A DNA stretch of 64,000 bases from Setomelanomma holmii (Eukaryota; Ascomycota; Dothideomycetes; Pleosporales; Phaeosphaeriaceae). The DNA lies in NCBI GenBank assembly GCA_010015745.1, contig ML978156.1, forward strand, positions 789,635-853,634, given 5' to 3'. Under the pieces are notes generated by a model. The model saw only the letters and a list, made by a program, of their open reading frames with translations. It made no database searches and was not told the DNA's origin. This document shows, piece by piece, positions 46,504 to 58,244 of this stretch. The stretch's first letter is position 1; each line of letters begins with the position of its first letter. The position numbers and the translations under genes are program-made.

Positions 46504-47018
46504 TGGGGTAGCAATGGATGTTCGAAGTTTGGCACGAGAGTGATCGTATACCAGATGATGATGATGCAAAATGTTGAAGTACGAACCATTCATTACTCAA
46601 AGACCTATCGTACAACAACTAATCCAAGATCCCATCAACGCCAATGCTAAGCATCAAATCCACATCCGCGTCGGTATGTAACATAGGAAAACCCGGCTGG
46701 CCTAGCCAAAGACATCTGAGGATGATCAAGCCCTCGACGTGAAAGGAAATTTTCAAAACTCAAACGCTTTCCTTCAATCAAGCCACAATACTGGGAAATT
46801 TTGTAGCAACTAGCCGCACAACACTCAGGGTATTGCGTGATCCTCCAATGTCCAATAACCTTCTGACCCCCCGATCATCCAGCTCTTGTTCGTCGAAGAC
46901 ACACGCAAGTGCCTAGGCGTGTGGGCGAGTGGTATCATATCCAATCCAATCTTATACCAAATGAGAATACGTCGTCGTTACATTCCCCCGCACACCTCAT
47001 CTCAACGAGATGAGACGT
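46504..47018. other. Intergenic stretch
   Basis: About 515 bp between convergent genes; nothing recognisable. Confidence 0.4.
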
Positions 47019-50000
47019 CTATTTCTTTCCAAGCAACCCACCAACAAGTGGGACATTGCTCATACCACCGCCACCCTTCTTCTTATCCTTTTTTCCTCCA
47101 CCAAGGACATCCGACAACGATCCGAGTCCTAGACCACCAAGCAGCTTGTTGATTCCCAAGCCGCCTAGCAGTCCGTTGACGAGGCCGCCAAGACCAAGGC
47201 CGTTGAGCAACTTGCCGACCAGGTTCAAGACACCGGTGAGCAAGAGACCAACGGCTGCGATGATCTGGAACAATGGCTCGGTGAGCAAGCTCCAGAGCGG
47301 GTTAAGCTTCTTCTTGGCATGGGGCATGTCGGAGATCTTTTTCTTTGCGTTGTCGATGGTGGTGACGACTGAGGTGGTGAGTTCCTTGAGGTTGTCGGCA
47401 AGCTTGTACTCTTGCGGCGAAGCTTCGCCGGTTTGGCTGCGACCCTTGGCCTGAGCGGCAATCTTGCCGTCGGGGTCGAGGCCTCGCAGGGCACCGTTGC
47501 AATCGTTGAGGATGCGGGAGCCTTCTTCGATGAGCGGCTTGACGTTGTTGACGAGTTCTTCTTCGTCGAGCTCGTCGCGGGGCGTGCGGTCGGCTTTCTC
47601 GATATACTACGTGCATGTTAGTAACAGTCTGCGATGGTGAGCAATGAGCTAAACTTACATCGGTGATTTGCTTCATCACGGGCTGTACACGCTCAAGAGT
47701 GTCTGCGCAGATCTTGGACATCTTGTCGGCAAGCTCAGCGTCCTCGCGGCGCTGCCTCTCCTCGTCGGTCTCATCTTCTGGTACCTCTTCCTGAATGTTC
47801 TCCAAGAGAGTGACTTCTCCGACTTTGTTACCGTCGTTGTCAATAACATAGCCGTTGTCATCGATCTCAAGACCAGCGCAGTGGCCAAGATCTCCAGCAG
47901 TGAGTCGGCCAAGGACATCGCCGTTCTCATCACGGACCTCACCTTCCTTGTTAACACGCATCCCAGACATTGGGTTGATGCGGCGCTTCTTCTCTTCAGG
48001 CTCCCAGCGCTCGGCCTTACCAATGACGTTTCCGTTCTTGTCGTTGATGTCGCCATCCTCATCGACCTTGTGGCCAGCAAGTCTCTTGACATCACCTTCG
48101 ATGACGCGTCCGATGATCTCGCCCTCTTCAGTCTGAACGGTACCATCTTTGGCAACCTTATTGTTGTCGAAGCCAGCGAAAGGACCTTCGGGACCAGAAT
48201 TGGCACCCTTGGCGAGTTCAGCACGTCCAATGACGTTGCCCTCGTTGTCCCAGATCTGGCCCTTGCCGTCGACCTTCTTACCGATCATGGTGGATGGGTC
48301 GCCCTCAGCAACGCGGCCAAGGATTTGGCCGCTGGAGTCGACGACGTTACCGGCCTTGTTGACGGTGCAGCCAGCGAGTGCGCCAAGGTCAACCTCTTCT
48401 ACTTCCTCTTCTTGCCATGGCTCGGCGTGGCCCTTGACATTGCCGTACTTGTCAATGATGTCTCCATCTTCGTCGACAGAGTGGCCGACGAGCTTCTTCG
48501 GGTCGCCCTCCACGATCTGGCCAACACGGTTGCCATCGCTGTCATCGACGAATCCGTCCTTAACAACACGCAGACCTTCGTAGCCAGCGAATGGACCCTC
48601 TTGCTTTGTAACACGCTCGTTGTCAGGAATGAGCTCGCAGCGGCCGACTACCTTGCCAGTATCGCCGTGGATCAAGCCTTCGCCATCGGACTTGCGGCCA
48701 GCAAGATCCTTGAGGTTACCTTCAACGAGCTTACCAACAGGAATGCCGTTGCTGTCAACAAGGTATCCTTGCTTGTTGAGCGTGAGACCATCAAGAACGG
48801 AGAGATCAGCCGGAGCCTCTTCCTCTTCATCCTCAAGTGGCTCAGCATGGCCCTTGACGTTGCCATACTTGTCGACGATATCACCGTCCTCATCGACCGC
48901 ATTGCCGACCAGGCGTTTGGCATTGCCCTCAACGACCTCACCGACGACGTTGTCATCTTCGTCAGCGACCTTGCCGTCAGCGATGACACGAAGGCCTTGG
49001 AGACCGGCGAATGGTCCTTCGGGCTTGACCTCGCGCTCATTTTCTGGGATGAGTTCGACACGACCGATTACCTTTCCAGAGTCGTTCCAAATCTGGCCTT
49101 GGTCGTCAAGCTTCTTGCCAGCAAGCTCCTTGGCGTTGCCCTCGACTAGGCGTGCGACAGGCACGCCCTCTTCGCCGATGACATTGCCTTGCTTGTTGAC
49201 AGTCTTGCCCTGCAAGCTTGAGAGGTCGATGGGGTCTTCCTCTTGAGGCTCTTCCTCCTCAGGCTCCTCATAGCGTTCAGCATGACCGACGACTGAGCCC
49301 TTCTTGTCGAGAATGTCACCATCCTCATCAACGGCACGGCCGACTAGCTTCTTGGGATCGCCTTCAACGACTTGACCGACACGGTTGCCGTTCTCATCCT
49401 CAACGAAGCCATCCTTGACAACGACGAGGCCCTCGAGACCAGCGAAGGGAGCTTCCTCCTCCGCTTCCTCCTGGGGAATGGTGTGGGCGCGGCCAATAAC
49501 GTGGCCCTTGTTGTCCCAGAATTGACCTTCGGCATCGGCGGTGATGCCAGACTTGGAGAGCTTCTTCGCGTCACCCTCGATCAACTCACCAACGATGTTG
49601 CCGTTGGAATCAATGAGCTTGCCGGACTTGTTGACGGAGAGACCTTCAAGGATGTCGAGAGGTGGGCGGGCAGTGGCATCCTCACCCTCTTCACCTTCGC
49701 CTTCCTCGCCAGCCTCCTCGGCGGCAGCCTCAGCGTCCTCAGCGTCCTCAGCGGCGTCTTGAGCATCCTCGGCAGCATCCTCTGCCTTGCCAACCTCCTG
49801 CTCGATCAACTTGGGTAGAGCCTTGACCTTTCCGATGACATTACCATCCTTGTCAAGGATCTCTCCCTTATCGTTGATCTTCTTGCCGGCGCACTCTTTG
49901 GCATCACCCTCAATGAGTTCACCAATGGGTTCACCTTCCTCGTCAAGAACCTGGCCCTTCTTGTTGACCTTCAAGCCCTCAAGAGTGTCGATTTCGGGAG

Positions 50001-52428
50001 TAATCTCAACCTCCTCCGTCTCTGGTTCAGGCTCAACCTCGACCATCTTGGGAAGCGCCTTGACCTTTCCGAGAACGTTTCCGTCCTTGTCAACGACTTC
50101 ACCCTTGTCGTTGATCTTCTTGCCGGCGCATTCTTTGGCGTCACCTTCGATGAGCTCGCCAATGGGCTCACCTTCTTCATCAAGGACTTGCCCCTTCTTG
50201 TTGACCTTGAGGCCTTCAAGCTCGTCGATCTCGGGTGTGACCTCCTTGAGTTCTGGCTCGCCCTCACCCTCCTCTTCAGCGGGCTCCTCATCTTCGTTCT
50301 CTCCAAGGCGCTCCTTGAGCTCCTTGATGGCTTCAAAGGCAGCCTCGCCAGGAATAACGTCGACTTTGCCGATAACGTTACCCTCTTTATCGAGAACTTC
50401 ACCCTTGTCGTTGAGCGTCTTGCCGGCGCAATCCGCAATCTCGCCGTCCTTGAGCTCACCGATTTCCTCGCCTTCTGCATCGAGGACCTTGCCCTTCTTG
50501 TTGACCTTGAGACCGTCCAAGATGCGGGTGTCGAGTGCGCCGGAGGCGGCGTCCTTGAGCTTGTCGGCAGCACCCTCAGCAAGTTCGACCTTGCCAAGAA
50601 CATTGCCCTCAGCATCAACGACTTCACCCTTGTCGTTGACAGTAAGGCCCTTGATGTCCTCAATGTTCTCAAGAGCACCATCCTCGACGTGGCCGACGAC
50701 TTCGCCATCATCGTTGAGTATGTCGCCCTCTTCGTTAACTTGCATGCCTTCGAGAGCCTCGACACCAGGAAGTTCATCCTCGATGTCGGCGGCACCCTCC
50801 TCAGCATCCCCTTTGGCGCCTTCGGCATCGTCTTTGGCTCCCTCAGCCTTGTCCGCGACTCCATCGACAAGGTCCTCATCTTCTTCATCTTCGCCTTCCT
50901 CCTCGTCTTGATCGACGAGTTGAGCAGCTTCTTCGGAAAGCTCGGCACGAGCGATAACGTTACCGTCATCGTCGAGAATTTCGCCCTTCTCGTTAAACTC
51001 CTTGCCTTGAATCTCGGATGGGTCGCCCTCAACGAGACGACCGATAAAGTCGCCATCATCATTCAGAATCTGACCATCACGGGCAGCAGTGAGGCCCTTT
51101 AGGATGCTGATATCTGGCATCTTGAGATCGCCACCCTCTGCCTGTTTCTTCTGGTCCTCAACGGCTTCAGGGAGAAGCTCGCAGCGACCGACTAGATCGC
51201 CATCATCATCGAGAATCTCGCCATTCTCGCCGATGGGGTAGCCAGCGAGGTCTTCAGCATCACCCTCGACAAGGTGGCCAATGTCTTTGCCATCCTTGTC
51301 TTTGACAAGACCTTCCTCGTCGACCTCAAGGCCCTTCAGCACGCTTAGATCGGGGGTATCTGGGAGATCTTGACCGGTGGTATCTTCAACGGAGTCCTTG
51401 ACATCGCCAGCCTTGTCCTCCGCATCCTCGGTCACATCTTCAGCAGTGTCTTGGGCGTCGCCAGCAGTGCTCTTGGCGCCTTCGGCAGTATCCTCGGCGG
51501 GATCTTCAGCATCGTCGACCGCGCTCTCGGCCTTGTCTTGGACATCACCGGTCGCGCTCTCTGCGGTATCCTTTGTGCTTTCAGTGTTATCTTCGGCTGT
51601 GTCCTTCGCGTCCTCAGCGGTCTCCGCAACATCGTCGCCGGCGTCCTGCGCAGCTCCCTTGGGATCCTTCGAAGCTTTGCCAGCAAGATTTGATGCACGG
51701 CCAGCGAGACCACGAGCACCGCTCAAGGCACCTTCGCCAGCCTGCTTGCCCTCATCAGCAGCTTTGCTAGCAGTGTCGGTAGCGTCATCATCGGTGTTGT
51801 CGTTGGTGTCGTCTTCCTCCTCACCCTCATCTCCTGCCTTTTGTGTGGCATCATCACCGGTCTCTTCCGCCTCGTCCTCAGCCTCCTCAGCCTCATCATC
51901 ATCAATTGGCTTTGGCTCGGCTTCTTCGAGGTCGTCGCCGGCTTGGGAGACCTTTCCCTTGGTGTCTTCTGTGGTGTCTTCCGCCTTCTTCTTGGTGTCT
52001 TCTGTGGTGTCATCCGCCTTGCTCTTTGCATCCTTTGCGGTATCTTCTACTTGGCTCTTCGCGTCTTCGCCCTTCTCTTGAGCGCCACCAAGGAGGCCCT
52101 CTCCGCCCTTCTTCGCATCTTCTGCCTTCTCGGATACATCGGGGGCGGGGGAATCCTCCTTTGTCGCCTGGGGCTTGTTAAGCTTTGGGGCAGCTGACTG
52201 TGGCTTGCGTCCAAGCTTGGTTGGGGTGCGGGGGGTGTCACCCTTTCCTGCTGCTGGGGAAGGCATATTGAGCTTTTCTTGTGGTAATTCGTAAGAACGT
52301 CTATCTCGTGGACTCGTCGCTGACACGTTACTTGATATGGAACGTGAGCGTGTAGACCTGGGGGAGTTCCTATTAGGTGTCGGGGGGAACGAGTAATAGG
52401 TGTAAGAGTTGGAGGAGTTTTCTGTCAT
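47019..52428 (-). CDS. LEA-like DUF3659 repeat protein with DUF6987-type C-terminus
   Basis: Two exons, 52428-47659 and 47606-47019, with a 52-bp intron (GTAAGT, branch TTACTAAC, acceptor CACGTAG); 1,785 residues. After a Ser/Arg-rich N-terminus come about 250 residues of acidic, Ala/Lys/Asp/Thr-rich sequence like late-embryogenesis-abundant proteins (KAEDTTEDTKGKVSQAG; TAEDNTESTKDTAESATGDV). Then about 15 DUF3659 units follow, with cores such as LEGLKVNKKGQVLDEEGEPI, GDAKECAGKKINDKGE and DKDGNVIGKVKALPK. The C-terminal domain has a charged helical part (DELDEEELVNNVKPLIEEGS) and a Gly/Leu-rich hydrophobic tail (GLGLGGLVNGLLGGLGINKL). Function is unproven; LEA-like sequence suggests desiccation or stress protection, the tail a membrane or polymer contact. 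Three AGGGG cores lie upstream. Long plus-strand frames here are antisense shadows. Confidence 0.9.
49810..50283 (-). repeat. Tandem 237-bp duplication inside the DUF3659 gene
   Basis: Two adjacent units (49810-50046 and 50047-50283) are offset by 237 bp and encode an almost identical 79-residue unit; the stretch from GLKVNKKGQVLDEEGEPI through CAGKKINDKGE is the same in both. The DNA differs mostly at third codon positions, so the protein has been conserved while the DNA drifted. Confidence 0.8.
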
Positions 52429-54324
52429 GTATTAATTGACGAATGGGTCGTCTTTGTAGGTGGAAGAGGGGTTTAAGGATCAAGGCAGGCGCGCATTTAT
52501 GGGACGGTAATGGGAAATGATGGTCACGTTTTGGCAGGATGACGTAGAGTTCTCATGTTCCATTGAGCTCCAACAGGCATGCAGCAGGGGGAGCTCGCGC
52601 GGCAATGGTGTTCGATGGGGCACAGAAACCTGCTTTGGCGGCTTGCGAGAGCACTCTGTACGACAACTGCAACGAACCAGAAGAGCATTGCGTCACATCC
52701 TCCAGCCTCGAGCGGGGCGTCCGCTCCATCTTGAGAGGTCTCCACTCAGTGATGTGAGACAAGCGCGGGTAACTGCTGCAGCAGGGGTGGGATGAATTGT
52801 GGCTGGAACTGGGATGCGATTGGAATCGTCGATGAGCACGCATACCGCCGCCAAGTTCAGGATTACCAGGGCTGTATGGCAGCGGAGCTGCATCGCATAC
52901 GTGCAAAAGCTCTATTACATTGTACTGTGGTCCGTTAGCTACTGCGAGTCGTAAATTGATGAATCAGATGCAGAATGCTACCGAGACCTGGCATAGCTAC
53001 TCAGTGCGCAGCTTCTCAACGGCGACGCGTAACTCGTGGCAAGCTTTGGAGCGCGCTGTGGAGTAGGGAGAGGCGACAATCCAGGCCCGATCGGCGGAAC
53101 TGTGGCTGGCATCTCCACCGTCGTACTCATCGCAACGGGTATCCCTGAAGGGGGACAATTTCCATCCTATCAAATGGTTTCAGGTTGGAGGAGATGGAGT
53201 CGTGCCGTGTCTGCGTCCGAGCAGGTTGTTGCACGGCGTTCTGATGTAGGTTGACATGACGTCAAATGAAGCGTGCTGGGTTGTGCCCTGTCGTATCCAT
53301 GTCGAAACTTCGCTTGGGCCGGTTGATCGTCCTGCACCATCCCATGTTCCTTGGGACGACCATCGCGAGCCCCCATGAGCGGAACACGGCTCACGGGAGG
53401 TGAGCGGAGAGACCCTGCGTTGTTCACAATGATCAGGAACAGAACGTCTCTCCGCCATGCAGCCACGGGGCAGTGAAGCCGAAGGCCTCCAACACGGTTG
53501 TTCCTGCGTGCAAGCGACGCGCCAGCCATCACGCGAAGCGGCACGGCCTGCACTCCGGGGCGCACACCGTTGATCGCTACGGGACGTTTGAGCGTTTGAC
53601 ATCGCGATGGTATTGAGCGCTAGCATTGCAACGGATCTTTAGGCCGAGCGAGAGGCCACTTCAATGTAACCAATTGCTAGGGAAACGTGCTTCTAAGGCA
53701 TGCGCTAAATCAAATTACTCCGTGCACAGCGTCTTGTTTCACTGCAATCCTGTTCCTGAGTCACGGAGCACGACTGCTCGAAAAATGAATACTTCTCGGC
53801 TCGTCACTGTGATCGAATTGGTAAAATTTATTGAACAAATACAAGATTATGAAAGTGACACGGCAACAAAGAAAAGAGTAGACTCGACCAGACTCATGTT
53901 ATGGTTCCATGACGGCACGGATGATGTCAGTGGGGACGGGAAGCTGCATGAGCCTTCCAACGTTGTACCTGTTTTCTGGTAACGAGGAACTTCACTTCGA
54001 TGATCACACAGTGACCAGCGAACCGTAATGCACAGCCAAGGGGTAATATTGAATCGGGAATCTATATGATCGCCATGGTAAACTTAGAGGCTGGAGTGCA
54101 GCGCCAGTGCCTGTGCAGAAGTGGTGTCTCGATGGAAGTGCTCGCTACCTGTCCTGGTTCCCGAAGTCGCTGTACTGTAGGCAAGAATTCCCGGTCGCCT
54201 TCGGGCTCGACTTGCCTTTCGGAGCTTGTGATAAAATCTCTTTGTCTTGGTATAAGCGCGTTACTGAGGCAAAACGCCATGAAATACACACCGTTCATTA
54301 GGGTGTCCACTCATGCAGGAACAC
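52429..54324. other. Gene-free stretch
   Basis: About 1.9 kb between two minus-strand genes. Apart from the AGGGG cores, only unconvincing open frames are present on both strands (for example 53170-53626 minus). No domain, RNA gene or transposon was recognised. Confidence 0.45.
52467..52787 (-). promoter_or_regulatory. Three AGGGG/CCCCT stress-response-element cores upstream of the LEA-like gene
   Basis: AGGGG occurs at 52467-52471, 52586-52590 and 52783-52787, that is 39, 158 and 355 bp upstream of the start codon at 52428 (CCCCT on the gene strand). CCCCT is the core bound by Msn2/4-type stress factors in yeast. The five-base core is short and chance matches are common, so this is only suggestive. 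Confidence 0.35.
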
Positions 54325-56163
54325 TCAGGTTGCAGGACTCGCTGGTTTCCCCAGCTTATCCCGCGTGCCATCAGGTGGTATCGCGCTCTCTACATCCTGT
54401 CCTGGCTTGCTAAGCCATTTCTTCTTCTTGTTATCCTTGGCATTCTCCCCCTGCTTCGGCGTCTGATCGTCCGTCTCGCCTCCGCGGCTGCTGATACGTC
54501 GCCACACTCGGTGCCTCCAGCTCTGCTCTTTCTTCTCTGCCTCCTCATTCTCTGCATTCTGAGCTAGTATCTGCCTTTCTCTTTGAGCGCTCTTGCTCTT
54601 GTCCTTCTCCTCCTCCTTTTTGCGTTTGTGCTCTTCTGGATGGACAACCTTGGTCTCTGCATCCTTGACATGACTTACACCATGTTTGAACTTCCGCCTC
54701 GTCTTGACGTACGCCTCAAGGCCTACGAGCACAGCATATGATCGGGAGATGGAGACTCGCGACATGTCAACTCCGTTATCTTGCATGGAGTGAACAAAAG
54801 CTCGGAAGTTCTTCGTCGGAGGTCTGTAATGACCAGACAGGGGAGAGAGCCGGCGGAGCTGCCCATCCTTGATCTTGCAGAGACCTGCAGCAGATATTCT
54901 AGAGCCGTGCAGGAATGAGCTGTGCTGAAATGCACCGGATTGCTTAATTCCAATGTATAGACGGAAAGATGTGTCTGCTACCTGCACTTCGGTGAGTCGT
55001 GGTAAGACAGACTCAAGGAAGGAGACTTACGAAGATCCACGAATTTGGTTTTACTGAGCCTCGCAGTAGGTGATTCAGTATTGTGGCCGCGGAAACGTAC
55101 TTTATCTTCGATACGCCTTTCGCTTTGTCCAGATCCTCGTTCACATAATGCTCGCCTTCCACATCACTGTGCTCCAAGCTAGAGTCAGAGTTTGCCGAGG
55201 ATGCCGAGCGCCTTCTTAAGTTCTTGCTCTGCCCATCATGAAGGAGCTGGCCGTGTGGCCCGTACGCTGGGGTATCGTCATCTTTCGGCACAATGCCGTT
55301 CACGCTGTCCTTATACTCCATGGTAGTATTGATCCGCTCGCCGTTCTTTGCCCAGCATAGCCGTCCCTCGCTATCGATCTTGACCAGATAGTTCAGTCGC
55401 TCCTCCCGTGATAGGTAGCGCACCTGTTCCTTCTCCAGCCGCTCCCTGGACACCGTGGGATGCTCAAACCGCCGGCCCTCTCCGTAGTCGAGCCAATAGA
55501 AGAAGTTCTCGTGCGTTTCCGCCTTCTTCCACTGCTCATGGTACGCTCTAAGGTTCGACCCATAGCGATGCTTCTGGTCAACCATTTCAAGGAAGTACTG
55601 GAGGTCCATCATCTTAGCCGTCTTCTCGCGCTCTGCTCGTTCCTCGACCTTCTTCCTTCGATGTTCCGCGCGCTCTTCTTCTGATTGGTCATCTTCCGTG
55701 CCCGATGCATCCTCTGGGTCATCCGCTCCCGCTCGCCGTGCTATCTCACCGACGCGCTTCCAGTTCTGACGCGCCGCCTCTGAGTTGGCGCGTTCGTGCT
55801 GTTCGGGCGTGGTCAGGGTCTCGCGGAGGGCGGCTTGCTGGGAGCGCGACTTTGGGCGGGTTGCGGCGCGCCATTTGGCTTCGAAGCTTAGTACAGTGCG
55901 TGACAAGTAGTGGTCGAACTGCTAACCGTCTCTCACAGCCTGCGCATGGTTAATACGCTGTCGCAACGCCACAGAGTGATTCCGGAATGCTATACCTCTG
56001 CCCAGCGTGCGCTAGCATCCAGCCCAATGCCTTTGAGCTGTCTTCGCTCTCTGTATCCGCGGTAATTGCGCTGAATCAGCTGTGCCGCCTCCTCTTCCGT
56101 CTGCTGGTCTTTGGGCGCATGATCGCCTGAGCTCCGTGCCGCAACATTCTGCACCTCACTCAT
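54325..56163 (-). CDS. IQ calmodulin-binding motif protein
   Basis: Four exons: 56163-55996, 55939-55927 (13 nt), 55878-55031 and 54981-54325; introns of 56, 48 and 49 bp; 561 residues. The IQ motif AAQLIQRNYRGYRERR (residues 26-41) should bind calmodulin. The middle part is the fungal/plant IQM-like block: TAKMMDLQYFLEMVDQKHRY, ENFFYWLDYGEG, VSRERLEKEQVRYLSREERL, LCWAKNGERINTTMEYKDS. After the last intron follow FVADTSFRLYIGIKQSGAFQ-type sequence and FRAFVHSMQDNGVDMSRVSI; the C-terminus is basic with coiled-coil character. The 13-nt microexon (AVRD plus one base) is needed to keep frame between RWAE and AKWRAATRPKSR. Likely a cytosolic calcium/calmodulin-responsive protein; its cellular role in fungi is not established. 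Confidence 0.87.
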
Positions 56164-56643
56164 ACTGCGCCAATACACAGATCAGAATGGCTGTGCATCT
56201 TCAGGCAGTGGCTGGGCTGCGCGGGGAAGTATGACAGCAGCAGCACGTTTACGGCGGGGCTAACGCCGGCTGGACGAGAGGCCCCTGCATTATGGAGTCC
56301 AGCCCCAGTCGTTCGGTAAGCTCGGCACGCGTCATCGCAAACCTCAACACCAGCGACTATCACCAAACTTCTCTCTCCGGCATGAGCGTGCCGAAGCTGC
56401 TTTGCGATGTTACCGATTCGACCTCTTCGAAAACAGGTTTCAATCGGAGGCTCCTTCTCTCGCTCAACCACTGTATTACACACACTATGAATTGTGCTGC
56501 ATATTTAGCTACTAAGATTAACGTACTCCACGGGCAAGTGGCCCACCCTGCCAAGCCCCCACCAAAATCTACTGTCTTGCACCGTACAAAATGCAACTCT
56601 ACGGTCTTCAACAGTACTCTACGGTGCTGCACAGTAGATTGAA

Positions 56644-57155
56644 TTAATCAGAGAGTATCTCTTCTACTTGTTTACATGTGCGCAAGTTGTGCCCAGCCTT
56701 GCTGCAGCGTCCACAGCGCCTTTGGATTGGCTCACTGCCCTCAGCACGTGCGCTTTTCTTCGCCTTCTTCCCATCACTATGCACTGCAAACTCCTTTAAG
56801 GTGGTCAAGCGCACGCCCTCTTCAGCTGTAAGGGTCCCCTCTGCCTGTATACGCTTTCTTTTGCGTGATTTATGGCATGAGGCGGCCTCGTTGGCTGCTT
56901 GAGGCTGCTTGACTTGGTCACGCATCAACACCAAGGAATGCGCCGTTATCTCAGTGCCTTTGGTAAGCCAATCAAGGGAGTCAACGATTGAAGTAGGCAA
57001 GCTATCTGCATGCCTCTGATTCCTCTCTTGAATTAGCTTCGATTGCGACCCAAATTCTAGAGTATTGCTTGGGGTTTTTGACTCCCAAGGAGCGTTGTCG
57101 ACGGTGGGTGGTGTGGGCATACAAAGGCAGATGTCAAGCTTCGATATTGAGCTGG
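56644..57155 (-). pseudogene. Pogo/Fot1-type transposase, C-terminal fragment with zinc knuckle
   Basis: The frame from about 57150 to the TAA at 56644 encodes the C-terminal region of fungal pogo (DDE_1) transposases: PWESKTPSNTLEFGSQSKLI, SLPTSIVDSLDWLTKG, KSRKRKRIQAEGTLT and a CCHC-like knuckle CGRCSKAGHNLRTCK. The DNA-binding CENP-B and catalytic domains are absent. Upstream it joins the Tc1/mariner-like frame at about 57150. Confidence 0.75.
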
Positions 57156-58244
57156 GGCTCCATCCTGTAGTAGTAAACAGGGTATTCCCTTCTCCTCAAG
57201 TGAATTGATCCATGGGGTAAGCTTTTTAAGTGCACCCTTGCAATGGCGGTAACCATCTATTCCACCATGCCCACGCTTGCCACGTTTGTAGTCATGCTTT
57301 GAGGGCACATATTGCTTCTTCCTAGTGTTGTATCTCTTGTTAACTTCACTCTCTTGGAGTATATGAAATGCAGCACAGGCGCTGCCTTGAAGGATATTAT
57401 CGTCCTGCTTGCGCTGTGCATTCTCCTTCTTCAAAGCCTCCTCTGCAGACTGCTTTTCCTCCTCCGTCTCCTCAAGATATACGTAACAAGGGCCTTTGTA
57501 GTCATACCTAAAGGCCCCGTAGAATTAGAGACAACAGTCTCTGCGGTTACGGTCCTTTTCGACGTCATTATCAAAGCGCTCCTCATCCTTACACCACACT
57601 CTCAGCATGCCTCTCTCGTCTCTTATCTGAGCTGGAGTCTCATCAGTAAAGACGACGTCCCTAAAGTTAAAGCCAAGGCCATCTCCATACTCGTATTTAT
57701 CAGGGTTGTGGGCAAGAGCCCACTGTAAGCGCTCTTGTTGTTGAGCATGAGTGAGTGAAGGCTTCCATCCAGGGCGCTGCCTAGCGTACCCAGCATTGTA
57801 CATGATGTTTTGGTGAAGCGATACACTGAATTTTGGCAGGCCAGCGTTCTCAAAGTCTCCATCCTTGATGGCCTGCCAGCTCTCCTTCTCCCGGCTCTCT
57901 CTTGACGCAGTAGTGATAGCTACAACCTGAGCGCACTGCTCATCATCAAGTAGTCGGTGTACACCTCTCTTAGATGGATTATCGAAGCAGCGAGGGTCAA
58001 TAATAGTTGAATGAAGTTCCAGAGCACGCTCTTTAACCCGCTGGCAAGTCCTAGTTATTGTAGACTTGCTGGCAACACCAGGGCCGAAGAGGTTGGCGCA
58101 GTCGTTGTGGGAGAGGCTACCAGCGATGCACGCGCCGGCAATAAATGCGCGTTCAACCGCAGTTAACTCACAACGCGAAGACTTTTTTAGTGTAGGATAG
58201 CAGCCCTTACGCTTACAGGGCTTCCTGCGCTGAGTTTGATGCAT
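57150..58244 (-). pseudogene. Tc1/mariner-like (DDE_3) transposase, truncated and with one stop
   Basis: From ATG 58244 the frame has the N-terminal helix-turn-helix region (RCELTAVERAFIAGACIAGS, STITRTCQRVKERAL) and the catalytic domain start FNFRDVVFTDETPAQIRDER with the first catalytic Asp. TAA at 57525-57527 then interrupts; the same frame continues FYGAFRYDYKGPCYVYLEE and later CLLLQDGAPAQ, which contains the second catalytic Asp. CAA to TAA explains the stop. After DGAPAQ the expected PDLNPIE region is missing and pogo sequence begins. Confidence 0.75.

Noticed and set aside
47668..51693. Several long plus-strand open frames opposite the DUF3659 gene, one of 493 codons
   Set aside because: They mirror the strongly biased Gly/Asp/Lys/Glu codon pattern of the minus-strand repeat gene, have repeat periodicity identical to it, and resemble no protein family. 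They are antisense shadows.
53170..53626. Overlapping minus-strand open frames of 131 and 148 codons
   Set aside because: Two equally long frames over the same DNA, both Arg/Ser/Pro-rich and without motif, indicate chance openness.
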